Positions 43,195 to 55,450 of a DNA stretch of 64,000 bases are shown here, piece after piece. The DNA lies in NCBI GenBank assembly GCA_031769625.1, contig JAUIMM010000601.1:4966501-5030500 (forward strand), read 5' to 3'. How positions within the stretch are numbered: the first letter of the stretch is position 1; the number at the start of each line of letters is the position of its first letter. This DNA comes from Taudactylus pleione. Taxonomy: Eukaryota; Chordata; Amphibia; Anura; Myobatrachidae. The translations under genes were made by a program, and so were the position numbers. A model generated the notes under the pieces. That model searched no databases, was not told where the DNA came from, and worked only from the letters and a program-made list of their open reading frames with translations.

Positions 43195-46100
43195 CTTAAA
43201 AACAAATAAAACAGTAGCTAACTGTTCAATATACAATTTATATAAAAAGATGCAATGCATGATGAAATATGGCAAACAGAGTTATGGTAGACTTACCTAG
43301 ATAACTCCTTTTCTTCGAGGTCCATAGGGTCCACAGGGATACCATGGGGATATTGTGGTTGGAGAGATCCAGGCACCAAACAGTTAAAGCTTCAGCTCCC
43401 AGGATGCCTCAAGTCCTCCTCCATATATACCCCTCCCCTAGCCACAGGCATTCAGTTTTGTTAACAAGCCTCAAGGCAGGAGAAGGAAGAGCAATCGTAC
43501 ACCAGAAACACTCTTACACAAGATGAGGGAATCTGTGACCGAAATAAAAAATTACCCATGCAGTCAGGTGCATCAGGGTGGGTGTCCTGTGGACCCTATG
43601 GACCTCGAAGAAAAGGAGTTATCTAGGTAAGTCTACCATAACTCTAATTTTCTTCTTCAGGGTCCATAGGGATCCACAGGAATACCATGGGGGTGTCCTA
43701 AAGCAGTTTCCCTAGGGTGGGGGACGCTCCTGAGCAGAAAGGAGAACTTGTCACTCAAAGGAAGCATCCTGGGAAAAGGAAGCATCCTGAAAGGCAAAAG
43801 TATCAAAGGCATAGAACCCAAGAAAAGCATGGACAGAAGACCATGTTGCTGCCTTGCACAATTGTTCAGCAGAGGCACCATGACTAAATGCCCACGATGG
43901 CCCTACAGGATGTGCTGTCACCATGCTTGGGACACGGAGATCAGCCAGTGTGTACACCTGAGAGATAGTCATGCGTAGCCATCTCGCCAGAGTCTGCTTG
44001 TTAGCTGGCCATCCTCATTTGTGAAAACCATATAATACAAAAAGAGAATTTAATTTTCTAATAGAGTTTGTACGCTCCACCTAAATACGGAGAGCACAAA
44101 CTACATCCAGGGAGGCTTCACCTACAGAAAGATCTGGAGCCTGAAAAGCTGGAACTACAATTTCATAATTCACATTAAAACGGGACACTACCTTAGGAAG
44201 GTAACCCTCCCTTGTACGAAGAACAGCTTTATCCTGGTGAAAAGTCAAAAATGGGAAGCGACAAGAAAGCACTGCCAATTCAGATACTCTGCATGCAGAA
44301 GAGATTGCGAGAAGAAAAAGTGTCTTCGCTGTCAACCATTTCCAGGGGTTAAAATGGGGAAGCTTGTAACCTCTTAAGAACCAACGACAAATCCCACGGT
44401 GCTCCTGGAGGAACAAAAGGAGGATGAACTCGCAGAAGTCCCTGAAAAAAACTAATTCTCATATCTGGTAATGTGGCAATCTTCCTCTGGAACCATACTG
44501 GCAGTGCAAAAACCTGCACTTTCAAAGTGGCCAGGCGGAGACCACAGTCTAAACCCACCTGGAGAAAAGCCAGTAACCTGGAAATCCTGAACACCTTAGA
44601 ATCATACTTTCTGTGGGCACACCACTGAGCAAAAGAATGCCAAACTGTGTAATAGATGCGGGCAGAGGCAGGCTTTCGTGTCCTAAGCATCGTCTGAATT
44701 ACAGAACTGGAAAAAGCTTTTGCTCTTAAGATAGAAGATTCAAGAGCCACACCGTCAAAGCCAGGCGAGTTAAGTCCGGATGCTGGCAGGGATTCTGCAT
44801 TAGCAGATCCTGCCATAGAGGAAGAGGATACGGACTGTCTATGGATAGATTCTGTATGTCAGTGAACCAGTCACGTCCATCTTCCTGATTGAATTTCTTG
44901 AGAACTCTTGGGAGAAGGAAAATCGGAGGAAAGAGATACGCCAGCTTGAAGTCCCATCTTACTGCAAATGCATCCACAAAGACTGCTAAGGGGTCTTTGG
45001 ACCTAGACTCGTACCTGGGGACCTTGTAGAGACCACTCTCCAGCATCTATGTCCTGGCGTCTTAGGAAGTCTGCTTCCCAATTGAGTACTCCCGGTATGA
45101 ATATTGCCGAGATGGCCAGAAGATGACGTTCTGCCCAAATCAGAATCCGTGTCACTTCCTTCATAGCTGCATAACTTCTTGTGCCTCCCTGATGATTGAG
45201 GTAGGCCACAGTAGTCGCGTTGTCGGACTGGATCTGAACCGGTCTGCCTGCAGCAGGTCCTGTGCCATGACAAGTGCTTTGTATACTGCTCGCAGTTCCA
45301 GAATGTTTACGGGCAGATGAATTTCTTGATTTGTCCAACTTCCCTAAAAGGTGTGATGATTGATCTCTGCCTCCCCATCCACGAAGACTGGCGTCCATGG
45401 TGAGAAGCACCCAATTTGGATTCCATAATGGGCGTCCTTTGTTAGCCACCACAGGAGGGAGAATCTCTGGAGTGAGAAGGATCCTTTGGGACCTTATTAG
45501 ATGATACTATCCTTTCCACCTGGAGAAGATCAATTTTTCTAGTGGCCTGGAATGGAACTGGGCATAACCCACCATGTTGAAGGTGGAAACCATTGATCCC
45601 AGGACTTGCATCGCTAACAGAATGGATTTCTTCCAATTTATGATCCAGCCGTGCTTTTGTAGGCAGGCTATGGTCAGTTGAAGATGGTTTGCAAAACCAT
45701 CGGAGTCTGTGCCAATATCAAAAGATTGTCCGGATATGGTAGTATTCTGACTCCTTGACGCCTGAGACAGGCCATCATGACCGACATTATTTTGGTGATA
45801 GTAGATAGTCCAAAGGGTAGTGCCTGAAATTGGTAATGTTGATGAAGGACAGCAAACTGTAAGAATTGTTGGTGGGATGGCATAATAGAAACATGCAGAT
45901 ATGCATCCTGAATGTCCAGGGAAACCAAATAATCCCCATGCTCCATTGCCAAAATAATTCACCGGAGAGTTTCCATACAAAACTTGGGTACATAGATAAA
46001 ACTGTTGAGGGTTTTTAGATTCAGAATAGGGCTATGAGACCCATTTGGTTTCTGAATCAAGAATAGATTGGAATAATAACCCCTTCCCTGTTGTGACACA

Positions 46101-49100
46101 GGAATTGGGATAATTACCCCCGCTTGCAGCAGGGAGTGAATGGCTTCCTGAAAGGCCAAAGCCTTGACAGCATCTGATGGAGGACCTGTGCAAAAAAAAT
46201 TCTGGGGATGATGCCTCCGAAAAGTGAGGGCATACCCTTGAGAGACCACTTCTTGGACCCAGGCATCTGTTGTTGTCTGATGCCAGTAATTCGCAAACTG
46301 AAGCAGTCAGGAGGAGGCCTGCCCCATCAGGTCGAAGGTTTGTCGTCCGGATTAGAAGTTGGACGTCTAGCCGCTCCAGACCTCTTAGTTTGTCACCTTG
46401 TAGACCTGTGAAAACTAGACTGTTTAGATGAAGACTGTTCCCTTGCTTATCCCTGAGGACGGAAGGACCGAAAAGAAACCTGCCTAGTCTTTATTGTAGC
46501 CGTAGATGGCAAACCTGCTGACTTCGAAGCCGCCAGAGTAGCTATTATTTTATCTAACTCTGCTCCAAAAAGTACTTTCCCATAGAAAGGTAAGACTTCC
46601 AGAGCCTTCTTTGATCCTATATCAACTTTCCAGGATCTTAACCAAAGGGCCCTGCGTGCCACTAGTGAAGCTGCTGATGCCTTAGAAGATAAAATTCCAG
46701 CATCTACTGCAGCTCCTCCCAGATAGGAAGCCGCTTACCATATATGGGAGATATACATCATCTGTTCTCAGGGGCATTAGAAAACTTTCTACCAAATGTT
46801 ACCAATCCATTCTTCGACAGCTTTGGTTACCCAGGCTCCAGCCATAGATGGACGAGTAACAGCTCCAGATGATGAAAATATTGCCTTAAGATATTCTTCG
46901 ATTTTCCTATCTGTGAAATCCTTCAGAGAAGATTCTGACAGAATAGGCAATGTAGCTTTTCTGATTAAATGCATCACATGAGCATCCACAGCAGGAGGTA
47001 CCTCCCATTTAGTACATACAGAAGCTGGGAAAGGATACAACAATGTTATTCTTTTATTCATATAAAACCGTTTGTCCGGGTTACCCCATGCCTCTTCCAA
47101 AAGCTCAGTGAGCTGTTCAGATACAGGAAACACCGTTTTGGCCACCTTTTGGTGGTGATTAAACACTGGAGCCTTCTTACTATGAGCTGGTTCATCATCC
47201 TGAATGTCTAGGATTGATTTAACCGCCCTCACCAAAGAAGGAACATCCACTGTGGATGGATGGTCCTCCTCCCCCGAGCTAGACCCTGGAGAGGAACCAT
47301 GCACATCATCTGATTCCTCTGACGATACGTCTGTATCCATATGTTGAGCAAACTGATAAAAAGATAACTTGTGCTTAGGCGTCAAACCATCCTTTACGTC
47401 CTGAGGAGACAAAAAAGTCATACATGATTTACATGAAACCAGCACAGGAGGCTCCTTTATCCTTTGACAGGTTTAAAATAAAGGCAATAAACGCAATGTT
47501 GTGTGACAGCCTTCACAAAATCTTAATGAATATGAAGTACTCAAAGAAAAACCTCCACCCCAAGGGGATGGAGAGAAAAACAGTGATAACTATATTTGAC
47601 AGAAATAACAGACAGTATCAATACAGCAGCTAGCAAACAGTCACATACAATGCATATGTAATATAATTACAATCGACTCTAAATCAACTACACAAACACA
47701 ATGAATGGTAGGATATATAGAGCACTATATACCTTAACCAAGAGAGAGGTATACAGGGAGACTGACCTAAACCCTCCTGAGACCAACAGCTACAGCAGCA
47801 CACTGACAGCGTCTTGTAGACGTATAGGGTAGCCGGAGCAACCCGGATGGGCAGAACCCTTTGTAGGCACTGCATCTGGGTCGGGTAAGGAGCTGCTTGG
47901 GGAGCGCCTACCTCCCCTAAGCTGCATCAACCAGTCGGGTACGCTGGCCTCATGGCAGCAGAATTGCGTCTGCTGCTGATCCCTGGCATCAGACAATAAG
48001 GCCCCGGTGGTCTAGTGAGGACGCGGATGCTCCTGGGCCCTGACTGCAGCGGCTTCTGGTGCGTCTCCGACGCTGGAAACAAGAACTGCCGTGCGCGATT
48101 CCCAGTAAATGAGGAATCGCCTTACCTGACCTGGTTGCAGTCCAGGTCTCAGCATCACTGCTATCAAGCTCAGTCGAGACCCACCGGAATCACCAGCCCT
48201 GTTACTGGTGTTGGAGCCCGGCAGAGGTAGATGGAGTCGCAATATACGCATCTTAATACAGACGCTTAGTACTGCTAACCCAAAAACATAGAAATAAAAG
48301 CTTAGAACTGCCTGAGCAGTGCCCTATTACAAAGGTACGTCCTAATCCTGCCGCACCAAAAACAACTGAATGCCTATGACTAGGGGTGGGGTATGTATGG
48401 AGGAGGGCCCGAGGCATCCTGGGAGCTGAAGCTTTAACTGTTTGGTGCCTGGATCTCTCCAACCATGATATCCTCATGGTATCCCTGTGGATCCCTATGG
48501 ACCCTGAAGAAGAAACAGTATTTAACAGAGAAGGAATTGTAAAATAGTTTGTTTTATAAGAAAAACAATGAAACACTGACAATTATGTGTTGTTTCGAAT
48601 ACCTTCCCAAAGCCTACTTTGAACTGGTACTATCAATCAGAAAAAATTATTTATGCATACATTAAAAATGACCATTGTAGCCATTTGCATCATAGTAGGA
48701 GGAAATAAGAAAAAACTGAAAAGTATCCATGTTTGGGGCAAACCACTATTATTTGTGAGCTTGCTCTACTATAATACTTTATTATGTGAAATCCCTAGCA
48801 GGGCACTGGCCCTGTGTATGTTAGAGTGCTTTGGCAAATATCCATTGTTGTCAAAGTATTCAGTAGGACACAGGTTCTCAAACTCGGTCCTCAGGACTCC
48901 AAACAGTGCATGTTTTCCAGGTCTCCTCACCAGTGGCGGAACTTATGAGTGGTGGGCCCAGGTGCAAAAATTTGCTTTGGGCCTCCCTCCTCCGCCCTTC
49001 TCCAAGTTCAAAGTGCAGTGGGTGACAGAGAGGTAGACAAAGAGAGGCAAGAAGGTGACAAGGAGAGGGTGATAGGGAGAAGCAGTGGGTGACAGGGAGA

Positions 49101-52100
49101 GATAACAGGCAGTGGGTGACAGGGAGAGGGTGATAGAGAGAGGTGACAGGCCGTGGGTTACAGGGAGAAGCAGTGGGTGACAGGGAGAGGTAACAGGCAG
49201 TGGGTGACAGGGGAGAGGGTGGGAGGTGACAGGGAGAAGCAGTGCGTGACAGAGAGGGTGACAGGGATAGAGTGATAGGCAGAGGTGACAGGGAAAAGCA
49301 GTGTGTGACAGGGAGAGGGGAAAGGCAGTGGGTAATAGGGAGATGCCGTGGGTGCCCGACACATTATACCACATTGTAGTACCCCCCACATTATGTCACA
49401 CTGTAGTGCCCCAAACATTATGCTACACTGTAGTACACTCCACATTATGCCACCTATAGTGTCCACACAGTGTACTCACCAGCAGCATCCACAGGCAGCC
49501 GGCAGAGCAGCAGTCACAGCCTCACAATGAGTCACACCCATGAGGCTGCTGCTGGGTCAGAGGAGCATGTGATGGGCTCTTCCAATCAGAGCTCAGCACA
49601 TGCTCTTCTGACCCCACTGCAGAGACTTCTGGGATTTATTACCCAGTAGTGCACTGCAGTGCTGAGCCTGACTGCACTGTGCTCTGGTCGCCTGCGTGTA
49701 GCTGCCGGCCGGGTCAGTCACAGCCTTGATGACTGCCCGGCAAGCAGCTGCACTGCACCTGCCATACAAGCAGTGTGGACCCCTATATTGCGGTGGGCCC
49801 CAGTGCAGTGCTCTGACGGTAGTTCCGCTCCTGCTCCTCATAGATTCACAAGTGAAATAATTAACTCCACCTGTGGATCTTTCAAAATGTGTCAGTGAGT
49901 AATGACTACACCTGTACACCTGCTAGGTGACCTGGAAAACGTGTACTGTGTGGGGTCCTGAGGACCAAGTTTGAGAACCACTGCAGTAGGACAATGAGTA
50001 CCTACTGCCAACAGTGACATATTTGGCAGGACAATGATTGTCATTGACTGAAAGTAGCATGGCCAACTCGAATAGGAGTATAGCAGATTGCATCTGGGGT
50101 GTGGATTAGGAAATCTAATTTTATTTTAAAATGCTTGGTAGGTATGCCAATTGGGTTGGTTCTGGTTCTCACAATGTTGGACCATTTTGTAACCTCTTGC
50201 AAAGGAAAATGTGCCATATACCATAACATCAACTCCCTGTATATTATTTTTTTAAATCCCGCTAAACTATGATTGGGTTACTGCACCGTTTCCTGTTCAC
50301 AAGTTTTCACAAAGATGGTCGAAATGTCTTAGCTCAACACTGGGCCTGATTCAGAGCTGAACGCTCTGACCAGAGCGCTCGCTCTGAATCAGTGCCCTCC
50401 TACCTGAAAATGGAGCGGCCTCCCGGCCGCTCGCATAGCTGTGGGTGACCACCCACAGCATATGCGAGCGGCCAAAAAGATGGTTGCGATGGTCTTTGAC
50501 CATCGCGACCATCAGGCTTGCGACGAGACCCTACGGTAGGGTCTCGCTGCCGCAAGCCCAGGAGTGATTTTGGCTCTATCAGAGCCAAAATCACTCCCAC
50601 TGACATCATTACTGATGTCAGGGGGCCGGCTTCAGACGGTAGGCGTCCCCATGGGAACGCCTCCGTCTGGCAGCCACACCCCCAGCACGCCCACCAAAGG
50701 GGGCGTGCTGTCAATCAACATCGACAGCACGCCCCCTTTGGTGCGAGACCCGGAGCGACGGAGAGCCCGTCGCTATCCGGGTCTCGCGCATGCGCACGAC
50801 GGAGCTCCCTCCGTCGTGCGCATGCGCAGTGGGACAACATCGACCAGCTTGCGAGCGTCCTTTGCTCGCGAGCGGGTCTGAATGACCCCCACAGTTACCT
50901 GCCTCTCACATAATCAGCTTCTCCCAAATATACTGTTCGATTTGTAAAAGGCAGTAATTAGGTCAGTACAGAGGACTGCCATAACATCAAGGGCAGGGCT
51001 GAGGGCTGTTTACAAGATCTACTGGAATAGCATAATATTTTTGTTGCTGGACCCAAGAAATTAAACTGCTGACATGGGGGACACTTCCTGTCTCTGTGTC
51101 CAGCAACAAGCATTATGCCAAAAACCAAAAATGACACAGATACTCCAAGCTGTCAGATAACTTCTAGAAAGCACATGCAAAAAGTAAAACTCCTCCAGAA
51201 CAGGAAGATGTGTTAATGTAAATGGTGAAGAACAGTCCTGGTTGGTAGCAGCCGACTGTCTGCCATACTTGCCGACAATCGGGCGAGGACACGATGACGC
51301 TATTCAGAGCAAATCACGTCATCAGCTCCCCCGACCCAGCCACAATGACCAGGTAAGAGGTGACGACAGCGGGGGTAGCGGACGCAGACATGGGTTGCGG
51401 GCGGGCTGCGCCGGCCGGCAGACTTGCCCCCTCTACCGGGGGTGGGGGGGGTCGGGAGTGACACCCGATTTTCAGGAGGCTCCTAACCATTTCGGGAGGG
51501 TAGGTAAGTATGCTGTCTGCACATTACTAAAATGTCTAATTTTGCATGGCTTCACCTTCCAGTGTCTCTCCTCATTCCAACTGTAGCACGTCCCTACTAG
51601 CTGCAGAGAAATGCCAGTTGCCAATGTTGCTTTAATATTGGTGGCTTCTAATTACAGGCCCATAGGTTCAAAGGTTCATGGGTGTGTTCTAATGTCAGAC
51701 ATCAGTGGCAGTGAGTGAGTCAACTCAATGCAGTGAGCTGTGCATGTACCATATAACATTGGCCCTCCAGTTCTATTTGGCATGATAGGAATTGTGGCAT
51801 CACTGTGAGGCATAATATGGTCATAGGTAAATGAGGTGATTGAGTTGATAGGGATATGATAATATGGACAGACAGGGGGGGTAACTAGGTATTTGAAGGC
51901 CCCATAGCAAAAGTTTCTAAGGGCCCCTATGTACCAAATGTATTGAACAGATGTAACTTTGACAAGAAAGATGGGCACCCGTCAGCTCTGGGCCCCATAG
52001 CAGCTGCACCCCTAGCACCTGTGGTAGTTACACCCATATGGAGGGAGTTTATTTGAGACAAGATAGAGATTTGGGGGACATGATGATGAGAGAGGGTACT

Positions 52101-53480
52101 GATGACAAGATGATAGTACTAGAGGCGCCTCTGGGTGATGCTAGATATGCCCCTCATCACAAAGTATATATCTCTAGATTTCCCTGAGTGCACACCCTAA
52201 TGAACTTTGCTGCGCATCCAATGCTTATGCTTCTGCCTTAAAGTAGCCATACACACACTTTCCCCAATCACCATGTAACAAGTCTTCTCCCATGCCTCTT
52301 TCCTTCATTAACTTCTGTTTCATGTAATACCCCTTTTACACCAAAACCCCCGGGTCTGACCCGGGATTTGGAACACGTTTCCAACCCAGATCAGACCCGG
52401 GGCAAACCCCTTTTACACTGCGGTGCCGACTCAGAACTGACCCGGCTGCCCGGCGACGGTGAGCAGCGCTTTTCCCCTCCCTCCCCCCTCCGCAACTTAC
52501 TTACCTTATCCTGCAGCGGTCCGGAGGCAGGGAGAGCGGGTGGGGTGCGCTGCTTCGTGCTGCTCGGCCAGGCGCTGCTTGCAGTGGCCGCTTGGAGATG
52601 ATGTCATCTCCAAGCGCCACTGAAGCCGGCCAATCAGGCGGCATGCGGCGCAACCCGGGTCATCGTGAGCCGGGCCGCGCCGTTTACATTGCAGGGTGAC
52701 ACGGGAATAACCCGCGTTCAACCCTGCAATGGAGCAGGGTCAGATCCCCGGGTCACTGGACCCGGGTTGATCCGTTCACACCGACGAAATTCCTAGGATT
52801 ATGCGCGTTCACGTGCATCAACCCGGGATATTTCAGTCAGTGTAAAAGGGGTATAAGTATTTGTAAGGCAGTTAGTGTATTGAGATCTGCCTGCCCTGGG
52901 CTCCCTAGACAAGGCAGAGTACACATCTCATAAACATATTTTTGCCAACAATCTCTCCCAAATGTTCACCTGCAGATTTGTGTTGAAAGTGTTCAGTTTA
53001 ACTCTAAAATTACATTTTTACCTTTTCGATTTTTTCATCCAACATTCTGAAAAACTCTTGTTGACTTTCTGAGATGTGTATGCTATAATTAAAACATAAA
53101 AACAGCTCATTGTTTTTCTCCAAATAGTTCATAAAAAAGTCTGTAAAATAAAAGCCAACACACTTGTAATACCCTGGACACAGATGCAGGACTTTTTTTT
53201 TCTTTTTCTGTGGTCTATAGAGTGAATGACTGGCACCAGTAATCCCCACTCTGCACTTGTAATTAAATGGGAGGAAAGACGTAGGTTGGCCTAACAGGGA
53301 GTTTAAATACAGTCAGGGAATGTGCCTCTCAGATTCCATAAGGGTGAACAGAAAGAGAAAAGACCCATTCCCAAAAAAAGATTTTAAACAGCTTGGGACT
53401 TACTTTATTCGATGCTGATGCCCTGGTCCTGGAGCTTCATTGTTGTTCCTAGGTCGTATGTTATGGGTGGAACTTTTCTC
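43156..53480 (-). CDS. C1orf21: C1orf21 homologue (3' part, last three coding exons)
   Basis: Minus-strand exons at 53404-53480, 53022-53082 and 43156-43194 join in frame with GT-AG borders. Together they encode EKSSTHNIRPRNNNEAPGPG, HQHRIN, then IHISESQQEFFRMLDEKIEK and GRDYCSEEDDIT followed by a stop. This matches the C-terminal half of vertebrate C1orf21, a small conserved protein of unknown function of about 120 residues; its N-terminal exons lie beyond the window or were not found. The last intron, of about 9.8 kb, contains a broken DIRS element. Transcription converges on EDEM3, as I recall for the human locus on 1q25, and this supports the assignment. The middle and last exons are nearly identical to mammalian sequence; the first is more divergent. 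Confidence 0.93.
43751..44816 (-). pseudogene. DIRS tyrosine recombinase remnant
   Basis: Minus-strand fragments at 44,349-44,816 ([39 protein letters not shown]), 44,081-44,416 (AISSACRVSELAVLS, FHQDKAVLRT) and 43,751-43,972 ([19 protein letters not shown]) lie in different frames. In the HxxR box only AHPVGPSW remains, where the intact copy has [11 protein letters not shown], so a catalytic Arg is lost. Confidence 0.88.
44726..46296 (-). pseudogene. DIRS RT/RNase H remnant
   Basis: Pieces in three frames on the minus strand: 45,959-46,249 (FLIQKPNGSHSPILNLKTLN), 45,674-45,952 ([24 protein letters not shown]), 45,003-45,452 ([30 protein letters not shown]) and 44,726-45,046 ([20 protein letters not shown]). 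The catalytic YLDD of the intact copy corresponds here to YPDN. The element is inactive. Confidence 0.9.
46447..47445 (-). pseudogene. DIRS gag-like ORF1 remnant
   Basis: Minus-strand frames at 46,789-47,445 (start MLVSCKSC, acidic patch, VFPVSEQLTELLEEAWGNPD, TRPSMAGAWVTKAVEEW) and 46,447-46,662 (RALWLRSWKVDIGSKKALEV, VLFGAELDKI) are separated by a frameshift. They align with ORF1 of the intact copy over the C-terminal half. Confidence 0.85.
48868..49985. mobile_element. hAT-like MITE split by a nested repeat
   Basis: The outer ends are acaggttctcaaactcggtc and accaagtttgagaaccactg; the caggttctcaaa/tttgagaaccactg type is typical of hAT elements. A repeat at 48,930-49,833 interrupts it. Confidence 0.85.
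48930..49833. mobile_element. Nested element with minisatellites
   Basis: The ends are ccagtggcggaactta and gtagttccgctcctg. It contains a gtgacagggaga-type minisatellite at about 49,018-49,350 and cacattatgcc-type units at 49,375-49,455; the latter resemble those at 54,250-54,450. Long frames here are minisatellite artefacts. Confidence 0.75.
50342..50891. mobile_element. Hairpin-chain element, copy 2
   Basis: The ends are gggcctgattcagagc and ggtctgaatgaccccc. The hairpins are better kept than in copy 1: ggccgctcgcat...atgcgagcggcc at about 50,420-50,472 with an inner gtgggtgaccacccac, gatggttgcgatggtc with its full complement at about 50,479-50,513, a perfect 16-bp stem at 50561-50576/50582-50597, a stem of over 20 bp at about 50,693-50,754, and gcgcatgcgcacgacgg with its complement at 50786-50827. 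Confidence 0.88.
50892..51263. other. Unrecognised intron sequence
   Basis: No repeat or gene seen; part of the last C1orf21 intron on the minus strand. Confidence 0.4.
51264..51512. mobile_element. MITE with ends catacttgccgac / ggtaggtaagtatg
   Basis: Short inverted ends and a GC-rich interior, with cgggagtgacacccg near 51,452. Confidence 0.6.
51876..52037. mobile_element. Short MITE with ends gggggggtaactag / gtagttacaccc
   Basis: The inverted ends and ggccccatagca / gggccccatagcagc motifs inside suggest a small non-autonomous element. Confidence 0.5.
52327..52855. mobile_element. MITE with ends atacccctttta / taaaaggggtat and internal hairpins
   Basis: The ends match those at 37,093-37,363. 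Internal hairpins: cgggtctgacccggg near 52,350, a near-perfect 40-base palindrome at about 52,582-52,622 (cagtggccgcttggagatga and its complement), and repeated acccggg motifs. Confidence 0.8.
53022..53082 (-). CDS. C1orf21: C1orf21 exon (HISESQQEFFRMLDEKIEK)
   Basis: On the minus strand, acceptor ttttaattatag and donor gtaaaa flank 61 bases: one base completing Asn, then 20 codons ending in AAG. The peptide HISESQQEFFRMLDEKIEK is the signature of the family. Confidence 0.94.
53404..53480 (-). CDS. C1orf21: C1orf21 exon (EKSSTHNIRPR... segment)
   Basis: Read on the minus strand, the acceptor is tgtattccag and the donor is gtaagt next to 53404. The 77 bases give 25 codons plus AA, completed by the first C of the next exon to make Asn. 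No ATG or long open frame marks it; it was found by matching the known C1orf21 tail. Confidence 0.9.
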
Positions 53481-53709
53481 CTGGAATACAAACAATCTTA
53501 GAATCTATATTCAGATATCTCATAACATATAAGTACTGTATAAAACAGCATAAACTTATGCTGTAAGACAGGTATACACTAATTTAATGCACACAGCTGT
53601 ATTACCAAGCCACGGCAAAATACAGGAAGGAAAGTTTCTCTGCCCAAGCTCAAATATACCGTGTAGTAAAAATCATTTATACTACAATGGCAATTTCCTG
53701 TAAAGATCA

Positions 53710-55400
53710 ACAATCGCTTTGTAAGAATATATTAGTGAAAAAAATTGGTGATCTTCTAGTGCGCAGTCTCAACTGCCTATGTTCAACTAAAAACAAATGG
53801 GATAACACCCGTTTCCCACAGAAATCACATAAATAAAGAAAAATATTTTGCTTATAGTCGTACACTGGCGCTAATAAAATAAAATAAAAATAAACTTCAC
53901 TTTCCTCAGATGATGCTTGCCCTCCTTTTCTTCCAACACCAATTAAGGGGGAAACACAGGCATATGTTCAGACCTCTGATTTTTGGGTGGATGCCCCCCA
54001 CTCAAAACACTCACACTTTGTAATTTAATATAAAAGCACATCTATAAACATCCTTGTTTCCATTAATATGGTATCACCTCCACCAAACGTAGGTTAATTT
54101 CGGGGAATGTCCTCACAGTTTTATACTCACAAATTTAGGAGTATAATAGGCACATCGGTTGGTATAATAGGATTTCTGTCACCCGGGGCAAGACAGTAAT
54201 TTGGAACCCCCCGCCCTAATAATAATAAAAAAACAACATAGAGCACACAAAGCACTTTATGCCACAGTAATGCCCTTTACAACACATTATGCCACAGTGA
54301 TGCCCAGTACAACACATTATGTCAAAGTAATACCCTGTACAACACATTATGCCACAGTAATGCCCCTTAAGGGTACACATTATGTCACAGTAATACCCCT
54401 TACTACACATTATGTCACAGTAAGGCCCCTTACACATTATGCCACAATAATGCCCCCCAGTGACAGCAGCCACCTCAGAACTGACAGATGAAATACTATT
54501 AAAATCGGACTTTCACATTAAAATGGGATCTCCCAGTAAACCAGCTCCCACATTTTACCTGCCAGGGCTGCGTGGTGGGTGAGCTCAGGCGGCCAGGACG
54601 GGACGTAGATGCCACATGCCGGGGATCGGTCAGCGCCACTAATGTGGCGCCGGTCGTGAACTGCAGGTCCCTGCATGCGACCCAAACCCACACGTGCAGT
54701 TACCTGGGGCTGTCCCACCTTGGCAGCCTTTCCTCGCCACCCCCTCAAGTCCAGCGCCCGGGGCACGTGCCCCCTTAGCCTCCCCACTAGTTGCGGCCCT
54801 GCCCAAACGGTCTCCTTGTTTCCTCCTTTTAATGTTGGGATCCCCAGACTTGGTCTCCCCATCAATTATGGATGTCGAAGTCAGGAGAAAAGTTTACATA
54901 TATTTTTTTTTCTGATACACCAAATCTTCCAAAAGATAATAAAATAAAAGTATATAGGATAAACTCCTACCCAGATATAAGGGAGATCCCAAGATGTTGA
55001 ATAGGACAAAAACGGGGCCCCGTTTCCAAATGGTCTCCTTTTTCCCAGGCAGGGTTTTCCTTTATCCCAGACACTGGACTGCCTTCACCTTGTTTTGAGT
55101 GGGGGGCATCCCCCACAAAAAATCAGAGGTCTGAATATATGAGAATAGATTAAACTCTCCTGACAATTATAAAATCATAAAAAAATCTCTCAGTAATACA
55201 CGAGGATCGTTTGTGTTTTGTTGGTTTTTTTTCTGTTTTCACATATGCCAACATTTCCCCCTTAATTGTTGTTGGAAGAAAAGGAGGGCAACCAACATCT
55301 GAGGGAAGTGATATTTATTTTTATTTTATTTTATTAGTGCCAGTGTACGACTATAAGCAAAATATTTTTCTATATTTATGTGCTTTGTAAGAATATGTCT
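53710..55400. mobile_element. Foldback element with nested repeats
   Basis: The sequence at about 53,840-54,005 (ttgcttatagtcgtacactg, ttcttccaacaccaattaag, ggggg/ccccccactcaaaac) reappears inverted at about 55,085-55,375. The arms are diverged by small indels. The interval between them holds a tandem repeat (54,250-54,450) and GC-rich unrecognised sequence to 54,830. Confidence 0.8.
54250..54450. repeat. Tandem repeat, unit of about 31 bp
   Basis: About six units of the form cattatgccacagtaatgcc plus a variable tail (ctttacaaca and similar). Confidence 0.9.
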
Positions 55401-55450
55401 GTTCTCCATTCCTGTAAAGAAAAAAATAATGGAGTTAAGGTGGAATTTTT

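Larger units (their letters stand above)
43278..48515 (-). mobile_element. DIRS1-like retrotransposon, second copy, degraded
   Basis: The inverted termini at 43,278-43,460 and about 48,370-48,515 share cagttaaagcttcagctccc / gggagctgaagctttaactg. An internal complementary region is at about 43,575-43,700. Gag, RT/RNase H and recombinase remnants run on the minus strand with many frameshifts. The terminal repeats differ from those of the first copy, so it is a different subfamily. It lies in the last intron of C1orf21, in the same sense as that gene. Confidence 0.92.

Noticed and set aside
48943..49389. 148-codon minus-strand frame rich in Leu, Ser, Pro and His
   Set aside because: Translation of a gtgacagggaga minisatellite.
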